From Candidatus Aminicenantota bacterium (GTDB lineage Bacteria > Acidobacteriota > Aminicenantia > UBA2199), in assembly GCA_030620255.1 (NCBI GenBank), contig JAUXFB010000135.1:1-5100 (forward strand): a stretch of DNA of 5,100 nt. Reading direction: 5' to 3'. The position numbers were made by a program, and so were the translations under genes. The notes below the pieces were generated by a model. That model saw only the letters and a program-made list of their open reading frames with translations, had not been told where the DNA came from and searched no databases. Below, piece by piece: positions 1 to 4,666 of the stretch (position 1 is its first letter; each line of letters starts with the position of its first letter).

Positions 1-50
1 TGTTTCTGGAAATCATCAAGCTCAAATTTATATTTTATTTGATATTTCAT
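1..50 (-). CDS. N-terminus of a possible Ski2-like DEAD/DEAH-box helicase (partial, cut by left edge)
   Basis: An ATG at 50-48 opens a frame that stays open for 16 codons to the window edge, reading MKYQIKYKFELDDFQK. It starts 12 bases after the rlmN stop, in the same frame and on the same strand, so it is probably the next gene of that transcript. The pattern aromatic-x-Phe-x-Leu-Asp-x-Phe-Gln is what I know from the start of Ski2-like superfamily-2 helicases, where it lies just before the Walker A motif. Only these 16 residues are visible, so the family call is an inference from a very short match. The upstream bases are A/T-rich with no clear Shine-Dalgarno, which weakens the start call or implies coupling to rlmN translation. 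Confidence 0.38.
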   Translation of the reverse strand, partial: MKYQIKYKFELDDFQK

Positions 51-62
51 TATATTTTGATT

Positions 63-1088
63 TTATATATGCTTCAGCTGTGTTGCAAGTTGACCACAAG
101 CTGATTTTATATCTTTACCTTTAGACCAACGCAATACTACAGTATATCCATTTAAACACAAATATTCCTTAAATGCTTCAATATTTTTTTTTGAAGGAGT
201 TTTAAAGTCAATATTTGTATTTTCATTGTATGGTATCAAGTTTATCTTGCACAAGATTCCTCTCAGTAATTGAGAAACTTTTTTTGCATCTTCAATTGAA
301 TCGTTTATGCCTTTTATCAATACATATTCAAAAGTAATTCTATGTTTTCTTTTATGATTTTTAAAATGATCTAATATATCACTTAAATTTTCCATCTTTG
401 AAATAGGCATTAATTGTTCTCTAGCCTTATTATCGGAGGCATTTAAAGAGAAACTTATCTTTATATTTGGAAAATCCATTTCTATTTGTTTAATGTATTT
501 TAAAACACCAGCAGTTGAAACTGTTATGTTGCTTGAGGGAATTTTAGCTCCCTTTTCAGAAGTAATGATTGATAAAGCTTTTTTTAGATTTTCATAATTA
601 AGCAAAGGTTCTCCCATACCCATGAAAACTAAGTTGATTTTTCCTTTATAGTCATCTATTTCTTTTTTTAATATTAGTATTTGAGATAGAATTTCTCCAG
701 AATTTAGATTTCTTATAAAACCCATTTTTCCTGTAGCACAAAAAGCACACTTAATAGCACATCCAACTTGTGAAGAGATACAGAATGTGTAGTAATTTTT
801 CTCTTTAATTAATACAGATTCTATTCTATTCTTATCCTCTAATTCAATAAGAAATTTCTTTGTCTCTTCTCTATCTTCTTGTTTATTTATTAATTTGTTT
901 AATGTAATATTGTATTTTTTTATAAAAAGTTCTCTATTATATTTGCTTATATTTAACCATAGTTTGATATCCTGACAATTCTTTTGATAGATCCATTGGA
1001 AAACCTGATCTGCTATAAAGTCTCTTAATCCAAGAGCTTTGATCTCATTTTTTAATTCATTTAAAGATAGATCATATATCCATTTCAT
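63..1088 (-). CDS. rlmN: Dual-specificity 23S rRNA/tRNA adenine-C2 methyltransferase RlmN (radical SAM)
   Basis: RlmN is a cytoplasmic radical-SAM enzyme that methylates C2 of A2503 in 23S rRNA and of A37 in some tRNAs, which affects decoding fidelity and the ribosomal exit tunnel. The 341-residue product is a little shorter than the E. coli enzyme (384) but complete. The N-terminal helical domain is at about 1-70. The [4Fe-4S] ligands are Cys110-x3-Cys114-x2-Cys117, inside CAIKCAFCATGKMGF. The SAM-binding GMGEPL is at 157-162, followed by ITVSTAG at 188-194 and SLNA at 214-217. The methyl-carrying C-terminal cysteine is Cys331 in SACGQL. Cys103 matches the other conserved cysteine of the family. 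The start at 1088 overlaps the putP stop as ATGA and has no Shine-Dalgarno of its own, so translation is probably coupled to putP. The Cfr resistance paralogue is less likely, because the N-terminal and C-terminal motifs are typical RlmN. Confidence 0.96.
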   Translation of the reverse strand: MKWIYDLSLNELKNEIKALGLRDFIADQVFQWIYQKNCQDIKLWLNISKYNRELFIKKYNITLNKLINKQEDREETKKFLIELEDKNRIESVLIKEKNYYTFCISSQVGCAIKCAFCATGKMGFIRNLNSGEILSQILILKKEIDDYKGKINLVFMGMGEPLLNYENLKKALSIITSEKGAKIPSSNITVSTAGVLKYIKQIEMDFPNIKISFSLNASDNKAREQLMPISKMENLSDILDHFKNHKRKHRITFEYVLIKGINDSIEDAKKVSQLLRGILCKINLIPYNENTNIDFKTPSKKNIEAFKEYLCLNGYTVVLRWSKGKDIKSACGQLATQLKHI

Positions 1089-2572
1089 TGGTCTGTTTGA
1101 TTTATAGAATCGAATTCTTTAAGTATATCTCTTGAAGGCTTTTTATCCACAAGGCTAATTATTATAATTGCCAATGCAGAAAGTATGAATCCGGGTACTA
1201 TTTCATACATATTAAAAATGCCTCCATCAAGTTGTTTCCATATGATAACAACAACTCCTCCTATGCTAATTCCTCCGATTGCACCTATTCTTGTCATTCT
1301 TTTCCAAAAGAGAGAGATTAGCACAAGAGGGCCAAATGTAGCTCCAAAACCTGCCCATGCGTATGCAACAAGGCCTAAAACACTGCTTTTGGGGTTTAAT
1401 GCTATTATATAAGCTATTATTGCAACTACAATAACAGCTGCTCGGCTTATCCAAACAAGTTCTTTGTGACCTGCTTTTTTTCTAAATAAAACCTTATAGA
1501 AATCTTTTGTAATAGCTGAAGAAGTGACAAGTAGTTGAGAGTCAGCTGTGCTCATTATTGCTGCTAAAATTGCTGCCAGTAATATGCCTCCAGCAACAGG
1601 AATAATAAAACTATTAACTAAAATTATAAAAATGGTTTCTGCTTCAGCTTGTTTTAAAGAGGTTTGAAGATATGCTCTGCCTATAATACCAACAATTACA
1701 GCACTAAACAAACTTATTACAACCCAGATCATAGCTATATGGCGGGCTTGTTTGATTTTTTCTGGAGAGCGGATTGCCATAAAACGGGCAAGTATATGTG
1801 GCTGGCCAAAGTATCCAAGACCCCATGCAAGTAATGAGACTATGGAGATAATAGAAAGAAAGGTCCCATCTATTTTGGTAAACATATTTAATAATTCCGG
1901 ATTTATATTTTTTATTGAAAAATAAACTGATTCAAGTCCTCCAAGAAGATTAATCCCTGCCATTGGAACTACAATAATAGCGACAAACATAATCATTCCC
2001 TGAAAAAAATCTGTCCAGCTTACTGCCATAAATCCGCCTAAAAAGGTATAAGAAATAATAACAAATGCCCCAATGAATAAACCATTTTTGTAAGATAATC
2101 CAAAAACCGTACTAAAGAGTTTTGCGCCAGCAACAAATCCAGAGGATGTATAGATCAAGAAAAATATCAATATAAAACAAGCTGATACAATGCGAAGGAT
2201 TTTTGAATTATCTTTGAACCTGTTTTCAAAATAATCAGGTATTGTAAGTGAATTTCCTGCATGCTCAGTATATTTTCTTAGGCGTTTTGCAATAAATTTC
2301 CAGTTTAAATAAGTTCCTACACCTAATCCAATTGCTATCCATAGAGATTCCAGGCCTGCAATATATGCATATCCGGGTAACCCCATTAATAGCCATCCAC
2401 TCATATCAGAGGCCTGAGCACTCATTGCAGTTACCCAGCTGTTCAATCCTCTTCCACCCAGAATATAATCAGATAAGTTTTTTGTTCTTCTATAAAATAT
2501 TATTCCAATACCAAGCATAAAAATAAGATATATCAAGAATGAAAATAAGATGTTTATATTATTTGAAATCAT
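1085..2572 (-). CDS. putP: Sodium/proline symporter PutP (SSS family)
   Basis: This inner-membrane transporter of the solute:sodium symporter family takes up L-proline with Na+. The 495-residue length is close to E. coli PutP (502). About 13 hydrophobic segments are visible, from residues 7-26 to 458-475. ASDMSGWLLMGLPG at 54-67 contains Asp56, matching the Na+-site Asp55 of E. coli. WGLGYFGQPHILARFM at 250-265 carries Trp250, Tyr254 and Pro258, matching the proline-site Trp244, Tyr248 and Pro252. AAIMSTADSQLL at 337-348 carries Ser341 and Thr342, matching the Na2-site Ser340 and Thr341. GGFMAVSWTDFFQG at 179-192 fits the SSS signature. Keeping both the ion and proline residues supports proline over another SSS substrate. 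The ATG at 2572 has a weak AGG-type ribosome site four to six bases upstream. The gene ends inside the rlmN start. No putA or other proline-catabolism gene is visible. Confidence 0.94.
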   Translation of the reverse strand: MISNNINILFSFLIYLIFMLGIGIIFYRRTKNLSDYILGGRGLNSWVTAMSAQASDMSGWLLMGLPGYAYIAGLESLWIAIGLGVGTYLNWKFIAKRLRKYTEHAGNSLTIPDYFENRFKDNSKILRIVSACFILIFFLIYTSSGFVAGAKLFSTVFGLSYKNGLFIGAFVIISYTFLGGFMAVSWTDFFQGMIMFVAIIVVPMAGINLLGGLESVYFSIKNINPELLNMFTKIDGTFLSIISIVSLLAWGLGYFGQPHILARFMAIRSPEKIKQARHIAMIWVVISLFSAVIVGIIGRAYLQTSLKQAEAETIFIILVNSFIIPVAGGILLAAILAAIMSTADSQLLVTSSAITKDFYKVLFRKKAGHKELVWISRAAVIVVAIIAYIIALNPKSSVLGLVAYAWAGFGATFGPLVLISLFWKRMTRIGAIGGISIGGVVVIIWKQLDGGIFNMYEIVPGFILSALAIIIISLVDKKPSRDILKEFDSINQTDQ

Positions 2573-2686
2573 ACCTGATAATAATATTTGATAGAGAAAA
2601 AATCAAATTGTATCTGGATTTTTTTATTAAAAGCGTAACAATAATTAATGGCATCATGGCACTTATAAATGTGATTGCACGTGCAA
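2573..2686. other. Intergenic gap between the M49-like gene and putP
   Basis: The 114 bases hold most of a 20-bp dyad at the upstream end and a 7-bp inverted repeat just before the putP ribosome site. I found no convincing promoter with acceptable spacing on the minus strand and no hairpin followed by a T run. Read-through from the M49-like gene into putP is therefore possible but not shown. Confidence 0.6.
2586..2608. repeat. 7-bp inverted repeat in the putP leader
   Basis: ATTTGAT and ATCAAAT are perfect inverted arms separated by nine bases. The nearer arm ends 13 bases before the putP ATG. In the mRNA this would be a weak A/U hairpin next to the ribosome site; in DNA it could be an operator. 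Chance occurrence is quite possible in A/T-rich sequence. Confidence 0.3.
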
Positions 2687-2690
2687 TTAC
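2671..2690. repeat. 20-bp near-perfect dyad overlapping the M49-like stop codon
   Basis: GTGATTGCACGTGCAATTAC is symmetric around its centre except for one pair; the inner 14 bases, ATTGCACGTGCAAT, are a perfect palindrome. The TAA of the M49-like gene (2689-2687) lies inside it. No T run follows on the minus strand and an RNA hairpin would have only a short stem, so a protein-binding DNA site is at least as likely as a terminator. Confidence 0.5.
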
Positions 2691-4024
2691 AATTTTGTCA
2701 AGTTTTTAAGAATTTTTTTTATTTCCTTTAATTCATTAGGAATTGAATCATAACTGCTTATTAATATTTCAGCATTTTTAATTGAGCCTCTATTTTCTAT
2801 ATCAATTACTTTGAGTGCAAGTTCTTTAATTGATTTTTTCATTTTTTTTATATTGAACAGGAGTTTTTTGTCACTTATATTAAAAACAATTCCTCCATTT
2901 TTTAGTAAATAATTGAATTGTACTAAATATGGCTTATTTATCTCTTTTTCAGGCTCATTTCTCAATTTTTCCAAAAGAACAATCAGATAAGTTATATAAA
3001 TGTTATTCTCTTTTTTCTCTTCTTTTTGCTTGATTAATACAGGAAAATTATGAACAGCAAGAGTATCTGCTTTAATCTCTTCAATAAAGTCAAAGTAATT
3101 CCCAAGTGATTCATAAATATATGTTAAGTTTGGTTTATTATCAACAATTACAGGTCCAAGAAAATGTGCAATTCTATGTAAAACAATATGACAAAAATAT
3201 GATTCAAAATCAACAAGAGCAATATCCTTTTTTGTTAATACTTTTTGGGCAATAGGCTTAAGGACCTGCTTATAATAGGATTGCATTACATTTTCCAGGA
3301 TGATTAGTTTATAACCAATTTTTTCTTTATATTCTTTTGACTCAGGTTTTATTAGTATATATCTATTAAATTTTATGGGTAAAATCATACTGGATACATT
3401 TATTGAAGGGAGGATTGAGGGATTAATTGATATTTGCCTTTTACCTGATTCTAAGTTTTCCAGAAACTTATCAATATTTTGTATGTATTGGTTGACCTGT
3501 TCAGTTTTTTTTATGTTATTCAAGAATATGAAAATTTTTATTTTATTTGATTTTGTTTCAGGTTCTAAAATGATATCAACTTTGTTTTTCCTCATTTTCA
3601 TCCATTTTAAGTTACTTGAAAAGAATTTACCCTTTAATATATCATTAGATAAAGAGGATAAGTATTTTTTTTGCTCTTCATTTGAAGAAATGTTTGATGC
3701 GTTTTTTAAGAGATTTGAGATCTTTTTTTTTAATTTTAATGCCATATCTTGATCTGAATCTTTTATATTTATTTGTTCAATGATCTTTGATATTTTTATG
3801 AAATTATCTAATAATTTTTTTGATTCTTTATCTAAATTATCTATATTTGAATTATCTTTTGGAACTAAAGTATTGGTCTCTTTTTCTTTTGATTTTTGGT
3901 TATCATTAACTGAATATAGATAGTTTGTTGAATGTTTTAAGGTTGAAATAACAAATATAATTAGTGCTATGTGAATAATTAATAAAAAAAATGGTTTATT
4001 TAATTTGTAAGTAATTTTTTTCAT
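2687..4024 (-). CDS. Membrane-anchored M49 (dipeptidyl-peptidase III)-like protein, probably catalytically inactive
   Basis: Residue numbers count from the ATG at 4024 (445 aa). A basic start (MKKITYKLNK) and a hydrophobic stretch at about 11-28 form a signal anchor with no lipobox, so the rest should lie outside the cytoplasmic membrane. A polar, Lys/Asn-rich linker follows to about residue 70. The remainder keeps the order of M49 family blocks: a Trp-containing block followed by VDIILEPETK at 149-158 (the family has GPIETYED-like here), GYKLIILENV at 237-246 (family G-K-LxNV), a zinc-site segment HRIAHFLGP at 283-291, EEIKAD at 315-320, and a C-terminal helical block around residues 390-430. 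In active relatives the zinc site is HExxH or HExxGH with a distal EExxAD/E. Here both histidines and the distal glutamate pair remain, but the catalytic Glu is Arg284 and the conserved Tyr after Glu-Thr is Lys158. The frame is intact, so this looks like a pseudoenzyme and not a decayed gene. A GTG at 4066 could extend it by 14 residues. Neither start has a Shine-Dalgarno; the ATG gives the cleaner signal anchor. Confidence 0.75.
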   Translation of the reverse strand: MKKITYKLNKPFFLLIIHIALIIFVISTLKHSTNYLYSVNDNQKSKEKETNTLVPKDNSNIDNLDKESKKLLDNFIKISKIIEQINIKDSDQDMALKLKKKISNLLKNASNISSNEEQKKYLSSLSNDILKGKFFSSNLKWMKMRKNKVDIILEPETKSNKIKIFIFLNNIKKTEQVNQYIQNIDKFLENLESGKRQISINPSILPSINVSSMILPIKFNRYILIKPESKEYKEKIGYKLIILENVMQSYYKQVLKPIAQKVLTKKDIALVDFESYFCHIVLHRIAHFLGPVIVDNKPNLTYIYESLGNYFDFIEEIKADTLAVHNFPVLIKQKEEKKENNIYITYLIVLLEKLRNEPEKEINKPYLVQFNYLLKNGGIVFNISDKKLLFNIKKMKKSIKELALKVIDIENRGSIKNAEILISSYDSIPNELKEIKKILKNLTKL

Positions 4025-4102
4025 ACATAGAAAATTATCAAAAAACAAGAATAAAGTAAAGCACACAATGGGTTAAATCTTTGCTTGATTCTTATTTAAA
4101 AG

Positions 4103-4120
4103 AATATCAGGAAATATCAG
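4103..4120 (+). repeat. Two AATATCAG direct repeats, one helical turn apart
   Basis: AATATCAG occurs at 4103-4110 and again at 4113-4120, a 10-bp period. The second copy ends seven bases before the -35 element of the RRM gene. Same-face spacing just upstream of a promoter is typical of an activator or a cooperative repressor site. No regulator is identified. Confidence 0.4.
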
Positions 4121-4127
4121 TAAGGGT

Positions 4128-4155
4128 TTGATAATATGATATTTTATGATAAAAT
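4128..4155 (+). promoter_or_regulatory. Sigma-70 type extended -10 promoter of the RRM gene
   Basis: A -35 TTGATA (4128-4133) and a -10 TAAAAT (4150-4155) are 16 bp apart, each one mismatch from consensus. TG at 4147-4148 followed by one base gives an extended -10. Transcription would start near 4162, leaving an untranslated leader of about 49 bases. Confidence 0.55.
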
Positions 4156-4156
4156 A
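4140..4156. repeat. 17-bp palindrome covering the -10 element of the RRM promoter
   Basis: TATTTTATGATAAAATA is a perfect dyad of 8-bp arms around a central G. It covers the extended -10, so a protein bound here would block RNA polymerase. It is made almost only of A and T, which raises the chance of coincidence. Confidence 0.4.
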
Positions 4157-4197
4157 CATCATTGAAAATATTAATGTTTAAAAAATGTTAATTTCAA

Positions 4198-4206
4198 AAA
4201 GGAGAT
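4198..4206 (+). promoter_or_regulatory. Strong ribosome binding site of the RRM gene
   Basis: AAAGGAGAT is a near-ideal Shine-Dalgarno, with the GGAG ending six bases before the ATG at 4211. It fixes the start and contrasts with the poor sites of the minus-strand genes. Confidence 0.85.
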
Positions 4207-4210
4207 AAAC

Positions 4211-4504
4211 ATGAATATTTATGTAGGAAATTTATCGTATGAGGTTACAGAAGAGGATTTACGCACAGCTTTTGAAGCGTTTGGCAAAGTGGAATCTGCC
4301 AATATTATAAAAGATAAGTATAGTGGTAAGTCTAAAGGATTTGGATTCATAGAGATGCCATCCTCAGAGGAAGCTAAATCTTCTATAGAGGGACTAAATG
4401 GAAAAGAGTTAAAAGGAAGAAATCTTAATGTTAATGAGGCTCGCCCTCGTTCAGATAGTCGCAATGATAGGGGAGGACGAGGTGGCGGCGGTTATCGTTA
4501 CTAA
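4211..4504 (+). CDS. Small RNA-binding protein with one RRM domain and a glycine/arginine-rich tail
   Basis: This is a 97-residue cytoplasmic protein that should bind single-stranded RNA through one RNA recognition motif. RNP2 is IYVGNL at 3-8, and RNP1 is KGFGFIEM at 42-49, with the stacking aromatics Phe44 and Phe46. The last RNP1 position is Met where Phe or Tyr is usual. The RRM ends near residue 77 (LNVNEARPR) and a tail of about 20 residues follows, with RGGRGGGG and ending in Tyr-Arg-Tyr. Small glycine-tailed RRM proteins are known from cyanobacteria and several other bacterial phyla, where some are cold-induced and act on mRNA; the target here is unknown. The gene is transcribed alone, away from the minus-strand cluster. 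Its own extended -10 promoter and strong ribosome site suggest high expression. The tail codons are markedly more GC-rich than the surroundings because of Gly and Arg content. Confidence 0.93.
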   Translation: MNIYVGNLSYEVTEEDLRTAFEAFGKVESANIIKDKYSGKSKGFGFIEMPSSEEAKSSIEGLNGKELKGRNLNVNEARPRSDSRNDRGGRGGGGYRY

Positions 4505-4515
4505 TCATCTGATTA
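4502..4515. repeat. 14-bp inverted repeat at the RRM stop codon
   Basis: TAATCATCTGATTA has perfect 6-bp arms around two bases and begins at the TAA stop. The loop would be very tight and what follows is A-rich without a T run, so it is not a standard intrinsic terminator. Confidence 0.3.
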
Positions 4516-4620
4516 AAATAAATAAAATCATATAAATTTTCGCCTGACAAATTACTGCACCTGAATAGTATCTTTAAATGTAGAAACTTTTATACTACTT
4601 TTAAAAAGATAAAGTTATTT

Positions 4621-4649
4621 TTGACATTTGTGTTAGAAATGAATATAAT
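4621..4649 (+). promoter_or_regulatory. Perfect consensus sigma-70 promoter
   Basis: TTGACA at 4621-4626 and TATAAT at 4644-4649 are both exact consensus hexamers with the optimal 17-bp spacer. The start site should fall near 4656, directly before the GGAGG ribosome site, so the leader would be only about 11 bases. Confidence 0.75.
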
Positions 4650-4656
4650 TTTTTCT

Positions 4657-4661
4657 GGAGG
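4657..4661 (+). promoter_or_regulatory. Ribosome binding site that fixes a GTG start
   Basis: GGAGG lies five bases before the GTG at 4667. An in-frame TAA at 4646-4648 rules out any start much further upstream, so this site decides the start of the right-edge gene. Confidence 0.75.
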
Positions 4662-4666
4662 CGGTT

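Larger units (their letters stand above)
4025..4210. other. Divergent intergenic region between the M49-like gene and the RRM gene
   Basis: These 186 bases separate two outward-reading genes. The right half holds the promoter, a dyad, two direct repeats and the ribosome site of the RRM gene, listed separately. For the minus-strand gene I see only a marginal GATAAT at 4039-4034 with a poor -35. If that is used, transcription would begin almost at the ATG at 4024, which would fit the lack of a Shine-Dalgarno there. Confidence 0.6.
4505..4666. other. Intergenic region between the RRM gene and the right-edge gene
   Basis: These 162 bases contain no open frame of note. The left two thirds are A/T-rich with only weak inverted repeats; the right third holds the promoter and ribosome site of the next gene. 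No clear terminator for the RRM gene is visible. Confidence 0.6.

Noticed and set aside
2561..2657. Small minus-strand frame of about 32 codons starting ATG ATG CCA, hydrophobic then basic, overlapping the putP start
   Set aside because: It has no ribosome site and no independent support, and it overlaps the putP start in another frame. A leader peptide cannot be excluded but is not supported.
2696..2701. TTGACA on the minus strand at the end of the M49-like gene, as a -35 for putP
   Set aside because: No acceptable -10 lies 16-18 bp downstream; the nearest TATAAG is about 28 bp away.
3723..3731. T9 (A9 in the coding strand) in the M49-like gene, and a similar run in rlmN at 184-192, as slippage sites
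   Set aside because: Such runs encode Lys-Lys(-Lys/Asn) and are expected in A/T-rich genes; frames are intact on both sides.
3375..3752. 125-codon plus-strand open frame inside the M49-like gene
   Set aside because: Its composition is the mirror of the Lys/Asn-rich coding strand (Phe/Leu/Ile-rich), it has no ribosome site, and it lies wholly inside a gene with family support.
2687..4024. Treating the M49-like gene as a decaying pseudogene
   Set aside because: There is no stop or frameshift over 445 codons, and the order of family blocks, both zinc-site histidines and the distal glutamates are preserved. Selective loss of catalytic residues fits a pseudoenzyme better.
4025..4066. GTG at 4066 as start of the M49-like gene, adding 14 residues
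   Set aside because: The extra residues give no added signal-anchor logic, no Shine-Dalgarno precedes the GTG, and the ATG at 4024 gives a typical basic start before the membrane segment. It remains possible.
4566..4602. TAGTAT/ATACTA inverted repeat as terminator of the RRM gene
   Set aside because: Six A/T-rich base pairs with a 20-base loop and no sustained T run are too weak for an intrinsic terminator.
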